NCBI RefSeq assembly: GCF_002802915.1
Contig: NZ_PEBJ01000001.1
Span: forward strand, 434,001 to 498,000
Reading direction: 5' to 3'
Length of the DNA: 64,000 nt
DNA from: Bifidobacterium felsineum
GTDB taxonomy: Bacteria; Actinomycetota; Actinomycetes; Actinomycetales; Bifidobacteriaceae
The position numbers were made by a program, and so were the translations under genes. Under the pieces are notes generated by a model that saw nothing but the letters and a program-made list of their open reading frames with translations, made no database searches and had not been told where the DNA came from. Positions 32,911-41,749 of this stretch are shown piece by piece (position 1 is the first letter of the stretch; every line of letters begins with the position of its first letter).

Positions 32911-33152
32911 AATAATTGGTGACCATCTCACCGATTTCACTATGTGAACTCTCTCGCTTCCCTCGCCGCCATGTGGGCCATACTCGAGCATCAGGCACAG
33001 CGATGTGTGGAGAACATTGCTGTGGCCACAAGCCGTAATAGCTCTTCTTCCACTTGCCTGTCGTTGTGCTCAATACTTTGAGCTGAGCAATACATCGATT
33101 GCAAGGCCATGCTGCATGAGGACATATACGCAGCATGATGAAGAGAGGGATT
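32911..33152 (+). other. Upstream region of the MHS transporter
   Basis: About 240 nt without a gene. I see no repeats or strong hairpins apart from TTGCTGTGGCCACAA near 33020. The region must contain the transporter promoter; a confident -35/-10 pair is not visible. The ribosome site GAGAGGGA lies immediately before ATG 33153. Confidence 0.35.
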
Positions 33153-34466
33153 ATGTCTGCAACTGCTACTGCGGCCACCAAGGAACCGGTGAAGAAGGAT
33201 TCGGTTCCTGAGATCATCGCCGCATCCATGGTCGGCACGGCCATCGAATTCTACGATAACTACTGTTACTCCATCGCAGCCGCCAGCTACTTCGGCATGG
33301 TGTTCTTCACCGAAGTCGCCAAGTCCAACCAGGCGCTGGCCACGCTGATGGCATTCGTCACCTTCGCCGTCTCCTTCCTCGCCCGTCCGTTCGGCTCCAT
33401 GTTGTTCGGCCACTTCGGCGACAAGATGGGCCGCAAGAAGACGCTGGTTATCGCCCTGATGACCATGGGCATCGCCACCTTCCTGGTCGGCTGCCTGCCT
33501 GGCTACGATCAGATCGGCGCCTGGTCTGTGGTGATTCTGTGCATCTGCCGTGCATGCCAGGGCGTCGGTCTCGCCGGTGAATGGTCCGGCGCCGCACTGG
33601 TGGCCACGGAGAACGCTCCGGCCGATAAGCGCGCTCTGTATGGTTCCTTCCCGAACCTCGGCGCTCCGATTGGCTTCTTCTGCGCCTACGGCCTGAACCT
33701 GCTGCTCGAATCCAACCTGAGCCAGGAGCAGATGGTGGCCTTCGGCTGGCGTATCCCGTTCCTGTGCTCCGCAGTGCTGGTGGCCATCGGTCTGTACGTG
33801 CGTGCTCGTATGTCCGAGACCCCGGTGTTCCGCAAGGCCTCCGAGGAGAAGCGTACTTCCAAGCACCCGCTGCGCGACCTGCTGCCGTACACCAAGGAAG
33901 TTCTGCTTGGTACCGTTGCTATGGGTATCACCTACACGCTGTTCTACGTGCTCGGCACTTGGTCCCTCGCTTATGGCGTCAAGGGCCTGAAGTTCACCCA
34001 GGGCGAGTACCTGCTCATGCAGATGACCTCTGTGGTCTTCTTCGCCATCTTCATCGTTGTCTCCTGCGTTTACGCCGACAAAGTGGGCCGCAAGAAGGTT
34101 CTCATGCTGGTGACCTTCGGTACGCTGGTGTTCAGCTTCTTCACCCCATTGCTGCTGGTGCACTCCGCAGCGCACATCATGATCTTCCTGTGCGTCGGCT
34201 TCGTGCTTATGGGTGGTCTGTTCGGCCCCTGCGGCGCTTACCTGCCTGAGCTCTTCCCGGTGCATGTGCGTTACTCCGGCGCTGGCCTGAGCTACAACCT
34301 GGCCGCCATCTTCGGTGGTGCTTTCGCTCCGACCATCGCTCAGGCTCTGGTCTCCTCCAAGTTCGGCGTTGCCGGTGTGGGCTGGTACATGGCCATCATG
34401 GCTGCCATCGCACTGCTCGCCCTGTTCCTGATCAAGGAAAGCAAGGACAAGGATTACGAGCTGTGA
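33153..34466 (+). CDS. MHS-family MFS transporter (ShiA/ProP-like proton symporter)
   Basis: A 437-residue protein from ATG 33153 (GAGAGGGA upstream; an ATG at 33135 precedes that site). The MHS hallmarks are present: ASMVGTAIEFYDNYCYSIAA in TM1, FLARPFGSMLFGHFGDKMGRKK between TM2 and TM3, and RACQGVGLAGEWSGAALVAT in TM4-TM5. The family takes up organic anions and zwitterions such as shikimate, alpha-ketoglutarate, proline or betaine with protons. Here the upstream neighbours are aromatic-pathway genes, but a terminator separates them, so shikimate uptake is only a guess. Codon use indicates strong expression. Confidence 0.87.
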   Translation: MSATATAATKEPVKKDSVPEIIAASMVGTAIEFYDNYCYSIAAASYFGMVFFTEVAKSNQALATLMAFVTFAVSFLARPFGSMLFGHFGDKMGRKKTLVIALMTMGIATFLVGCLPGYDQIGAWSVVILCICRACQGVGLAGEWSGAALVATENAPADKRALYGSFPNLGAPIGFFCAYGLNLLLESNLSQEQMVAFGWRIPFLCSAVLVAIGLYVRARMSETPVFRKASEEKRTSKHPLRDLLPYTKEVLLGTVAMGITYTLFYVLGTWSLAYGVKGLKFTQGEYLLMQMTSVVFFAIFIVVSCVYADKVGRKKVLMLVTFGTLVFSFFTPLLLVHSAAHIMIFLCVGFVLMGGLFGPCGAYLPELFPVHVRYSGAGLSYNLAAIFGGAFAPTIAQALVSSKFGVAGVGWYMAIMAAIALLALFLIKESKDKDYEL

Positions 34467-34490
34467 TCGCTTGATTTAAGCCAATGCCAA

Positions 34491-34520
34491 GGCGTCATCC
34501 GCAAGGGTGACGCCTTTTTT
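34491..34520 (+). terminator. Rho-independent terminator of the MHS transporter
   Basis: GGCGTCATCC-gcaag-GGTGACGCC is followed by TTTTTT. The stem has about 9 bp and lies 25 nt after the stop codon. Confidence 0.88.
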
Positions 34521-34575
34521 GGTTGCTATTGGTCGCTATTGATGGGCGATAAGCAAATGAACAATAGGCGAACTT

Positions 34576-34605
34576 ACGTAGTTTGATGTGAGTGCTACGT
34601 CAAGT
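34576..34605 (+). promoter_or_regulatory. TACGTAGTTT motif upstream of the sensor kinase (candidate RegX3 site)
   Basis: TACGTAGTTTG at 34576-34586 and TACGT at 34597-34601 are 21 bp (two helical turns) apart. The same word stands before regX3 (TACGTACTTTA at 36022) and twice before pstS (36971 and 36982), which suggests a shared regulator of the phosphate genes. Confidence 0.5.
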
Positions 34606-34624
34606 GCGTTTTACTCTTGAAACC

Positions 34625-35944
34625 ATGAGTATCTGGCAATTCATAGTGATTGTGGTGCTGCTGGCACTGGCCCTGGCATGGGCCATCGTCATCTCATACG
34701 GCAAGGGGCGGGCTTCGGGCCGAGCCGCAGCGGAGGAGGCCTTCGCCTCCGATGAAGATGCGAAGTCACTGTTTGGTGATGATGTGCCTGTGCGTCCTAC
34801 CGAGCGCCGATTGATTGAAGTGCTGCCGGAAGCGCTGATTGTTACCGACCGCAACGGTCTCGTGCATTATGCCTCTCCGGGGTCCGTGCCCTTCGGCCTG
34901 GTCTCAGGCAAACGCATCAATTCACGTGAAGTCGAGGATATTCTGACCCAGGCGGCATCCGATGGCGGTGTACGTGAACGTGAGGTGCAGCTACCGCTGG
35001 ACCGTGGTCCGTTCCCATCGCTTACCGGCAAAGGCATTGAAGCAGGTCAGCTGCGCCCCTCGAATACTAGATATTTGCGTGTGCGTATCGGAGATGTCGG
35101 CGATGATCTGTATGCGATTTTCATCAGTGACATGTCCGAGCAGCGTCGTTTCGAAGCCGTGCGGCGTGACTTCGTGACCAACGTGTCGCATGAGCTGAAG
35201 ACGCCGGCCGGCGCGATTTCCCTGCTTGCCGAGACTGTGACTGATGCCGCTGATGATCCGGACGCCGTGCGCTACTTCTCCGGGCGAATCTCCAAGGAAT
35301 CCGCTCGTCTCACGGAGCTGGTGCATCATCTGATCGATCTGCAACGCGCGCAGAGCTCGCAGGGCATGAGCGATACGAAGCGGATCTCGGCACTGGCCGT
35401 GGCCCGTGCCGCGATTTCGGATAACCAGGTGCAGGCCGAAGCCCATCACGTGGATATTCGCTTGAACGCCAACGGGCGTGCTGTGCCTCTTGACTCCACA
35501 GATGCGACTGAGGAGGATGTCGAAGCCGGCAAGAACCTCACCATCCTCGCCGACGCCGACGCGATGCAGACGGCCGTGAAGAATCTCGTGGAAAACGCCA
35601 TCCATTACTCGCCCGAACACACCACGGTCGCCGTCGATGTGGCCGCACGCAACGGCAAGGTCACTATTCGCGTGGTCGATCAGGGCATTGGCATTCCGGA
35701 GGAATCCTTGGATCGCGTATTCGAGCGCTTCTATCGCGTCGATCCTGCGCGTTCGCGTCAGACGGGCGGCTCCGGTCTGGGATTGGCCATCACCAAACAT
35801 TGCGTGCAGGAGAACGGCGGTCGTATTTCGGTATGGTCCAGGCAGGGCGAAGGATCGACATTCACTATCGAGCTGCCGGCCGCCGCACAGAAGGATACGC
35901 AGCCGGCGACCAAGGCCAAGGAAGACAAGCACGGCGATCAGTGA
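34625..35944 (+). CDS. senX3: Phosphate sensor histidine kinase SenX3/PhoR-like
   Basis: A 439-residue kinase from ATG 34625; the frame reaches 34592 without support. One N-terminal TM helix (SIWQFIVIVVLLALALAWAIVI) anchors it, a PAS-like domain spans about 60-165 (LPEALIVTDRNGLVHYASPG), and the phosphoacceptor is His189 in FVTNVSHELKTP. The ATPase domain has LVENAIHYSPE (N box), VVDQGIGIP (G1), FERFYRVDPARS (F) and GGSGLGLAI (G2). It has no extracellular sensor, as for SenX3, which reads the state of the Pst transporter. The response regulator follows about 180 nt later. Confidence 0.92.
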   Translation: MSIWQFIVIVVLLALALAWAIVISYGKGRASGRAAAEEAFASDEDAKSLFGDDVPVRPTERRLIEVLPEALIVTDRNGLVHYASPGSVPFGLVSGKRINSREVEDILTQAASDGGVREREVQLPLDRGPFPSLTGKGIEAGQLRPSNTRYLRVRIGDVGDDLYAIFISDMSEQRRFEAVRRDFVTNVSHELKTPAGAISLLAETVTDAADDPDAVRYFSGRISKESARLTELVHHLIDLQRAQSSQGMSDTKRISALAVARAAISDNQVQAEAHHVDIRLNANGRAVPLDSTDATEEDVEAGKNLTILADADAMQTAVKNLVENAIHYSPEHTTVAVDVAARNGKVTIRVVDQGIGIPEESLDRVFERFYRVDPARSRQTGGSGLGLAITKHCVQENGGRISVWSRQGEGSTFTIELPAAAQKDTQPATKAKEDKHGDQ

Positions 35945-36125
35945 GTGTTGGCGGAGGTTCGTCACAAGCGCACAACATCACGGTTCACTATGATGATGCG
36001 GTGTAGTGGATAACCGGAAATTACGTACTTTAGGCAAATGACAGGCCAACGAAGAGGGAATGGTTACGATGGTATCTGAGAATTTTGCGCTTACGCGAAC
36101 GGGCACCTACCCGAGAAAGGCCACT

Positions 36126-36833
36126 ATGACACGCATTCTTATCGTCGAAGACGAGGAATCCTATCGCGAACCACTGGTCTACCAACTTACACGCGAGGGG
36201 TATGACGTGTCTGCTGCTGCCACCGGCGAGGAAGGCTTGGAGCTGTTCACCAAAGGCGGCATCGATTTGGTGCTGCTTGATCTGATGCTGCCGGGAATCG
36301 ATGGCACCGCACTGTGCCGCCGCATTCGCGAGCAAAGCCGAGTGCCAATCATCATGCTGACAGCCAAAAGTGCGGAAATCGACAAGGTAGTCGGTTTGGA
36401 AATCGGTGCCGATGATTACGTGACCAAGCCGTATTCCTTCCGTGAGCTGCTGGCCCGCATTCGCGCCGTGCTGCGCCGCAATCAGGTCACGGCTCAGGCC
36501 GCAGGTTCCGTGGATGACGATATTCCACTGGTATGCGGCGATATTTCGATGCAGGTTGGCCAGCATCAGGTCACGGTACGCGGCGAAACGGTATTCTTCC
36601 CGCTGAAGGAATTCGAGCTGCTGGAATACCTGATGCAAAACAAGGGTCGCGTGATGACCCGCCACCAGCTTATCGACCGTATTTGGGGTTCGGATTACGT
36701 CGGGGATACGAAGACTCTGGATGTGCACGTCAAGCGCGTGCGCTCCAAGATCGAAGAAGATCCAGCTCATCCCAAGTATCTGACTACCGTGCGTGGCTTG
36801 GGTTATAAAATCGATACCCCGGCAGAGCAGTAG
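36126..36833 (+). CDS. regX3: Phosphate response regulator RegX3/PhoB-like
   Basis: A 235-residue OmpR/PhoB-family regulator from ATG 36126 (GAGAAAGGCC upstream). The receiver domain has the acidic pocket E8/D9, phosphoacceptor Asp52 in LVLLDLMLPG, and Lys101 in VTKPYSFRELLARIRAVLRR. The C-terminal winged helix (about 135-230) has PLKEFELLEYLMQNKGRVMT and TLDVHVKRVRSKIEEDP. It should activate pstSCAB when phosphate is scarce. The gap to senX3 and the motif at 36022 suggest an additional promoter inside the operon. Confidence 0.93.
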   Translation: MTRILIVEDEESYREPLVYQLTREGYDVSAAATGEEGLELFTKGGIDLVLLDLMLPGIDGTALCRRIREQSRVPIIMLTAKSAEIDKVVGLEIGADDYVTKPYSFRELLARIRAVLRRNQVTAQAAGSVDDDIPLVCGDISMQVGQHQVTVRGETVFFPLKEFELLEYLMQNKGRVMTRHQLIDRIWGSDYVGDTKTLDVHVKRVRSKIEEDPAHPKYLTTVRGLGYKIDTPAEQ

Positions 36834-36870
36834 GGGCATATCTCAGGGGGGTATTCTTCCTTAAATGCGA

Positions 36871-36906
36871 TGGGAAAGCGGTCTGATAGGCCGCTTTCCC
36901 ATTATT
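36871..36906 (+). terminator. Rho-independent terminator of senX3-regX3
   Basis: TGGGAAAGCGG-tctgatagg-CCGCTTTCCCA is a perfect 11-bp stem followed by TTATTGC, 37 nt after the regX3 stop. Confidence 0.8.
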
Positions 36907-36970
36907 GCATGTGAGCCAGCGCCTGTCTTGGGCGTGCACTGTGTTTCGGCTGTCTCGCGCGTTCATAAAC

Positions 36971-37028
36971 TACGTAGTATTTACGTAGTTTCATATATCA
37001 GCAAGTGTTCATCTTCTGTTTACTGATT
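36971..37028 (+). promoter_or_regulatory. PHO-box-like 11-nt direct repeats upstream of pstS
   Basis: Two pairs of contiguous 11-nt direct repeats are present: TACGTAGTATT | TACGTAGTTTC (36971-36992) and GTTCATCTTCT | GTTTACTGATT (37007-37028). The second pair resembles the actinobacterial PHO box (GTTCACC-type units, 11-nt pitch) bound by PhoP/RegX3. It would place RegX3 about 115-170 nt before the pstS start. The remaining intergenic sequence (36907-37143) shows no other structure. Confidence 0.65.
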
Positions 37029-37143
37029 TCGGTATAGCGCTCCCTCCAACGCAAATAGGCTTGTAGTTGTCACGAAATGACCGGGCCTTGTGCACGTCGT
37101 GAACATAGCCCGAGATTTATTGATAGAGGGAATAAGAAACATT

Positions 37144-38274
37144 ATGCAGAAGAACATTTTCGTTCGCTCCCTTGCCGCTCTGTCCGGCATCGCGATGCTT
37201 GCCACCGTCGCTGCCTGCGGCGATAACACTGCTTCCACTGGCGACAACTCTTCTTCCAGCGACACCACCAAGTCCGCTCCGATTTCCGGCGACTTCCAGG
37301 GCGCTGGCGCTACCTCCCAGCAGGCTGCTGTCGAGGCTTGGATCGCTGGCTTCCAGGGCACCAACCCGAACGCCAAGATCGCTTACAACCCGACTGGTTC
37401 CGGCGCTGGTGTGACCACCTTCCTGACCGGCGCTACCGCTTGGGCTGGCTCCGATAAGGCTCTTTCCGATGACGACATCGCCAAGTCCAAGGCTGTCTGC
37501 GCTTCCGGCCAGGCCTTCGACGTGCCGGTCTACATCTCCCCGATTGCCATCGTCTTCAACCTGAAGGGCGTTTCCGACGCTGGCAAGCACATCAACCTTG
37601 ATGCCACCACCGCCGCCAAGATCTTCGACGGCAAAATCACCACTTGGAACGACCCGGCTATCCAGGATCAGAACAAGGACCTGAAGCTGCCGAGCACCCC
37701 GATCACCGTGGTGCACCGTTCCGATAAGTCCGGCACCACCCAGAACTTCGTCTCCTACTTCAAGGATCAGGCTCCTGACGCCTGGAGCTACGACCTCTCC
37801 GAGAACTGGCCGAACGAGGTTGGCCAGGGTGCTAAGGGTACTTCCGGCGTGATCTCCACCGTCAAGCAGGCTGACGGCACTATCGGCTACGCTGACTTCT
37901 CCCAGGTTGGTGACCTCGGTACCGCTGCCATCAAGGTTGGCGACTCCTACAACGCGATTTCCGCTGAGGCTGGCTCCAAGGTCATCGAGGACTCCAAGCT
38001 CGACGACACCGCCAAGGGCGAGAACCGTGTGGTTGTCAAGATCAACCACGCCACCGAAGCCAAGGGCGCTTACCCAATCGTCCTGGTCTCCTACGACATC
38101 GTCTGCCCGGCCTACAAGGACACCAAGCAGGCTGAGTTCGCCAAGGCTTGGCTGACCTACGTCACCTCCGACGAAGGCCAGAAGGCCGCTCAGGATGCTG
38201 CCGGCTCCGCTCCGCTGCCGTCCAGTCTGACCTCTCAGATCTCCAAGTCCATCGAAGCCATCAAGACCAAGTGA
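37144..38274 (+). CDS. pstS: Phosphate-binding lipoprotein PstS
   Basis: A 376-residue lipoprotein. The signal MQKNIFVRSLAALSGIAMLA leads to lipobox VAAC (Cys25), then a Ser/Thr-rich linker. The phosphate-binding loop GAGATSQQAAVEAWI, the GSGAGVTTFL loop and HRSDKSGTTQNF are the PstS signatures. It captures Pi outside the membrane for PstCA. Codon usage is extremely biased, which fits very high expression on induction. A strong hairpin follows the stop and may raise pstS mRNA above the rest of the operon. Confidence 0.97.
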   Translation: MQKNIFVRSLAALSGIAMLATVAACGDNTASTGDNSSSSDTTKSAPISGDFQGAGATSQQAAVEAWIAGFQGTNPNAKIAYNPTGSGAGVTTFLTGATAWAGSDKALSDDDIAKSKAVCASGQAFDVPVYISPIAIVFNLKGVSDAGKHINLDATTAAKIFDGKITTWNDPAIQDQNKDLKLPSTPITVVHRSDKSGTTQNFVSYFKDQAPDAWSYDLSENWPNEVGQGAKGTSGVISTVKQADGTIGYADFSQVGDLGTAAIKVGDSYNAISAEAGSKVIEDSKLDDTAKGENRVVVKINHATEAKGAYPIVLVSYDIVCPAYKDTKQAEFAKAWLTYVTSDEGQKAAQDAAGSAPLPSSLTSQISKSIEAIKTK

Positions 38275-38354
38275 GCAGACGGTTTCAAGAAAACCGCATG
38301 AATCACTGGTTGGTTCCGATAACTAAATAACTAAAGAAGACCATTTCGGTCTGA

Positions 38355-38397
38355 ACTTTGAGCCGCAGTCGTAAGCAATACGGCTGCGGCTCAAAGT
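38355..38397 (+). terminator. Intercistronic stem-loop between pstS and pstC
   Basis: ACTTTGAGCCGCAG (38355-38368) pairs perfectly with CTGCGGCTCAAAGT (38384-38397). A 14-bp stem without a clean T-run suits a partial terminator or 3' stabiliser that lets binding protein outnumber the membrane subunits. Confidence 0.75.
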
Positions 38398-38478
38398 GGG
38401 TCAAGGGGCATACGGTTTTGCAAGCTTTTTGACCACCAATCCTTACATCCTTACCAATATCTTCGTTAAGGAGAACCC

Positions 38479-39435
38479 GTGAGTTCGCAAGACAAAACGG
38501 CTCTCGCACCATCGGGCGGCAAAACCGCCGACAAGGTGTTCCGTGGTGTGGCATACGCCTGCGGCATTCTGATCCTTGTAGTGCTTGCTGCCGTGTTCCT
38601 CTTCCTCTTCTTCCGCGCCTGGCCGCTTATCGGCGGTGATCAGAAGGCCAACAGCGACGTTATCTCCAGCTTCACTGGTGGCAAGGTCTCCAACTTCTGG
38701 GGCTATGTGCTGCCGTTGCTGTTCGGCACTGTGCTTATCTCCATCTTGGCCCTGATCATTGCATTCTTCGTGTCCATCGGCATCGCATTGTTCATCTCCC
38801 ATTACGCACCGAAGAAGGTCGCCACCGGTCTGAGCTATGTCATCGATTTGCTCGCCGCAATTCCTTCCGTTATCTACGGTCTGTGGGGCGGCTTGATTCT
38901 GGTGCCCGCCATCTACCCGTTCTGGAACTGGGTGGCCAACCACCTCGGTTGGTTCCCTCTGTTCGCAGGCCCAGCCGCCAACCCGCAGCGTACTGTCGCC
39001 ACCGTGGCTGTGGTGCTCGCCGTCATGGTGCTGCCGATTATCACCTCTATGTCGCGTGATATCTTCCTGCAGACCCCGACCCTTCAGCAGGAGGCCGCCT
39101 ACGGCTTGGGTGCCACCAAGTGGGAAATGATCAAGCTTGCCGTTATTCCGTTCGGCCGCTCCGGCATCGTGTCCGCCTCCATGCTGGCTCTTGGCCGTGC
39201 ACTCGGTGAGACGATGGCTGTGTTGATGATTCTTTCCCCGAGCGTTACCGGCTACTCCATCAAGATTCTGCAGGCTTCTCAGAGCAACGCAATCGCATCC
39301 AACATTGCCGCCCAGTACCCTGAAGCCAACGATCTTGGTGTGTCCGTGCTGATTGGAACTGGTTTGATCCTGTTCCTCATCACCTTCATCGTGAACTTCG
39401 TGGCTCGTAAGATCACTGAGAAAGCGGGTGTCTGA
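38479..39435 (+). CDS. pstC: Phosphate ABC transporter permease PstC
   Basis: A 318-residue membrane protein from a GTG preceded by AAGGAGAACCC. It has six main hydrophobic segments. The coupling loop EAAYGLGATKWEMIKLAVIP and YVIDLLAAIPSVIYGLWGGL are characteristic of PstC. It pairs with PstA to form the phosphate channel. The last base of its stop overlaps the pstA start (TGATGG), so translation is coupled. Confidence 0.96.
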   Translation: MSSQDKTALAPSGGKTADKVFRGVAYACGILILVVLAAVFLFLFFRAWPLIGGDQKANSDVISSFTGGKVSNFWGYVLPLLFGTVLISILALIIAFFVSIGIALFISHYAPKKVATGLSYVIDLLAAIPSVIYGLWGGLILVPAIYPFWNWVANHLGWFPLFAGPAANPQRTVATVAVVLAVMVLPIITSMSRDIFLQTPTLQQEAAYGLGATKWEMIKLAVIPFGRSGIVSASMLALGRALGETMAVLMILSPSVTGYSIKILQASQSNAIASNIAAQYPEANDLGVSVLIGTGLILFLITFIVNFVARKITEKAGV

Positions 39436-40427
39436 TGGCTGAAGAAACCAAGAAGAAGAACTTGGACGGCGCACCCGTCATCGACTTCGACAAGTTCCGC
39501 CCTACGCGCTCCTCCGAGCAGTACCGTAAGGGCAAGGACTACTTCATGTCCGGTCTTATCGCACTGGCCTTCGTGATTGCCTGTATCCCGCTGGTTTCCG
39601 TGCTGTGGACCACCATTGTCAATGGCTTTAAGCGTCTGAACCTGAACTTCCTGACCTACAACATGACTGGTGTGGTCGGCGGCAACCCGACTCCGTCCGG
39701 TGGCTACGGCGGTGTGCTGCACGCCATCATCGGTACGCTGGAGATTACCGGTGGCGCAATGCTCATCTCCATCCCGATCGGCATCATGTGCGCTGTGTAC
39801 CTTGTCGAGTACGCTCACGGTGGCAAGCTCGCCATGACTGTTTCTCTGCTGGTCGATGTGATGAGTGGTATTCCTTCCATCGTCGCTGGTTTGTTCGCAT
39901 TCTCAATGTTCACCATCGTGTTCGGACCGGGTACCATCAACGGTTTCGAAGGTTCCGTGGCATTGTCCCTGCTGATGCTGCCGACCGTGGTGAAGTCCTG
40001 CGAAGAGATGCTTAAGATCGTGCCAAACGATCTTCGTGAAGCCTCTCTGGCGCTGGGTGTCACCAAGCAGCGCACCATCACCAAGATTGTGCTGCGTACC
40101 GCATTGCCGGGCATCGTCTCCGGCTGCATCCTCGCCATCGCTCGTGTGATTGGTGAGACCGCACCATTGCTGATGACCGCAGGCTACATCGCCAGCACCA
40201 ACGTCAACCTGTTCGCAGGCCAGATGACCACGCTGCCGGTGTACGTCTACCAGGAGTACTCCAAGCTCTCCGCCAACTGCCCGGCCAACGCCACTGCAGC
40301 TTGCGTGCCTACCATTCCGATGGAACGTGCGTGGGCCGCAGCTCTCGTGCTGATCGTCGTAGTGCTGGTGCTCAACCTCATCGGTCGTCTGGTGGCTAAG
40401 ATCTTCGCCGTCAAGACCGAGCGCTAA
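39435..40427 (+). CDS. pstA: Phosphate ABC transporter permease PstA
   Basis: A 330-residue permease with a longer cytoplasmic N-terminus than PstC (about 40 residues), then six hydrophobic segments. [20 protein letters not shown], the coupling loop [20 protein letters not shown] and [13 protein letters not shown] are family signatures. A periplasmic loop with two cysteines ([14 protein letters not shown]) lies before the last TM helix and could form a disulfide. It overlaps pstC by one base. Confidence 0.96.
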   Translation: MAEETKKKNLDGAPVIDFDKFRPTRSSEQYRKGKDYFMSGLIALAFVIACIPLVSVLWTTIVNGFKRLNLNFLTYNMTGVVGGNPTPSGGYGGVLHAIIGTLEITGGAMLISIPIGIMCAVYLVEYAHGGKLAMTVSLLVDVMSGIPSIVAGLFAFSMFTIVFGPGTINGFEGSVALSLLMLPTVVKSCEEMLKIVPNDLREASLALGVTKQRTITKIVLRTALPGIVSGCILAIARVIGETAPLLMTAGYIASTNVNLFAGQMTTLPVYVYQEYSKLSANCPANATAACVPTIPMERAWAAALVLIVVVLVLNLIGRLVAKIFAVKTER

Positions 40428-40462
40428 GCCGTACTGGAAAGTCAAGAAATAAAGGAAACATC

Positions 40463-41242
40463 ATGGGACAACGTATTGACGTCAACCACGAGAACATCTA
40501 CTACGGCGACTTCCTTGCTGTGGAAGATGTGAACATCAACATCGAGGCCAACAAGGTCACCGCCTTCATCGGCCCCTCTGGCTGTGGCAAGTCCACCGTG
40601 CTGCGCACGCTTGACCGCATGCATGAGCTCATCCCCGGCGCTCACGTCGAGGGTGAGGTGCTGCTCGAGGGCAAGAACCTGTATGACAAGGACGTGGATC
40701 CTGTGTCCGTCCGTCGTGACGTCGGCATGGTCTTCCAGCGCCCGAACCCGTTCCCGACCATGTCCATCCGCGAGAACGTGCTCGCCGGTGTGCGTCTGAA
40801 CAACAAGCACATCAGCAAGTCCGACGCCGACGATCTGGTTGAGTGGGCTCTTCGCGGTGCTAACCTCTGGAACGAGGTTAAGGATCGTCTGGATAACCCG
40901 GGTATCGGTCTTTCCGGTGGTCAGCAGCAGCGTCTGTGCATCGCCCGCGCTGTGGCCGTGCACCCGCAGGTCGTGCTGATGGACGAGCCTTGCTCCGCAC
41001 TCGACCCGATTTCCACCCTGGCCGTTGAGGATCTGATCAACGAGCTCAAGGACGATTACACCATCGTGATTGTGACCCATAACATGCAGCAGGCAGCCCG
41101 TATCGCCGACTACACCGCCTTCTTCAACCTGAAGGCCGTTGGCCAGCCTGGCCACCTCGAGTACTTCGCGGACACCACCACGATGTTCAACAACCCGCAG
41201 AACGAAGAAGCCGAGCGTTACATCTCCGGCCGCTTCGGCTGA
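40463..41242 (+). CDS. pstB: Phosphate ABC transporter ATPase PstB
   Basis: A 259-residue ATPase. Walker A is [14 protein letters not shown], the Q-loop [13 protein letters not shown] is specific to PstB, the signature is [14 protein letters not shown], Walker B is [16 protein letters not shown] and the switch His is in [15 protein letters not shown]. All are intact. It drives phosphate import and in PhoR systems helps transmit the phosphate signal. The operon has no phoU after pstB, so the kinase-transporter link must use a PhoU encoded elsewhere or none. Confidence 0.97.
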   Translation: MGQRIDVNHENIYYGDFLAVEDVNINIEANKVTAFIGPSGCGKSTVLRTLDRMHELIPGAHVEGEVLLEGKNLYDKDVDPVSVRRDVGMVFQRPNPFPTMSIRENVLAGVRLNNKHISKSDADDLVEWALRGANLWNEVKDRLDNPGIGLSGGQQQRLCIARAVAVHPQVVLMDEPCSALDPISTLAVEDLINELKDDYTIVIVTHNMQQAARIADYTAFFNLKAVGQPGHLEYFADTTTMFNNPQNEEAERYISGRFG

Positions 41243-41291
41243 TCGTTTCTTCGTGCGGCAGTAATTATGCCGTACGAAGATTTGAATATGA

Positions 41292-41326
41292 GAAGGTCCC
41301 GTATGGTTATTCCATGCGGGACCTTC
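41292..41326 (+). terminator. Terminator-like hairpin after pstB
   Basis: GAAGGTCCCG (41292-41301) pairs with CGGGACCTTC (41317-41326), extended inside by TATGG/CCATG. The tail CCCGTATTTG is only weakly T-rich. Confidence 0.7.
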
Positions 41327-41387
41327 CCGTATTTGTGAGCAGGCGCTCTTCGAGGGCTTGCTAGGACTTGTGCGGTTTCAACGGTTT

Positions 41388-41618
41388 GGCACAATCTTTA
41401 TAACTAATCGTCCGACGCTGCTGTTGTGACAATATACAGCGGTACAACTTACTGATTCTTTGGTTTCATGACAGTCGTGACAATTATTCTTGTCACAATC
41501 ATTGAAATCCTGCCAATTCGAACCTGTTGTGGCAAGGAGAATGGCGGAACATAGTTCCTTGTGCATTGAGGGCCGTGGCACAATCCATTGAAATCGTTCC
41601 ATGCCCAATGTTGTGGCA
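41388..41618. repeat. Degenerate inverted repeats (GGCACAATC / GTTGTGGCA) between pstB and the purine permease
   Basis: The 507-nt gap (41243-41749) holds three copies of a forward word at 41388 (GGCACAATC), 41492 (GTCACAATC) and 41577 (GGCACAATC). A reverse word follows each 31-33 nt later at 41423 (GTTGTGACA), 41526 (GTTGTGGCA) and 41610 (GTTGTGGCA). Copies 2 and 3 continue as CATTGAAATCC / CCATTGAAATCG. GTGACAATTATTCTTGTCAC at 41477-41496 is a local palindrome. Unit spacings are about 104 and 84 bp. No gene is present. Confidence 0.6.
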
Positions 41619-41666
41619 CGATTTTTGTCCCGCTTCCAGAATCAATCGTTTGCTGTTACTGCCGAG

Positions 41667-41701
41667 ATAAAAAGAGGCTGGACTCGATGAGGAGTCCAGC
41701 C
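41667..41701 (-). terminator. Rho-independent terminator of the purine permease gene
   Basis: Read on the reverse strand, GGCTGGACTC-ctcatc-GAGTCCAGCC is followed by TCTTTTTAT. A perfect 10-bp stem with a T-run ends the leftward transcript. Confidence 0.88.
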
Positions 41702-41749
41702 TTGTAATGCTGCTACAGCGCGATTGCTAGCGATTCACAATCGTGCACA

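Noticed and set aside
32991-34265. A 424-residue reverse frame opposite the MHS transporter
   Set aside because: It has no recognisable motif and is His/Gln/Gly-rich, while the forward strand encodes a complete transporter.
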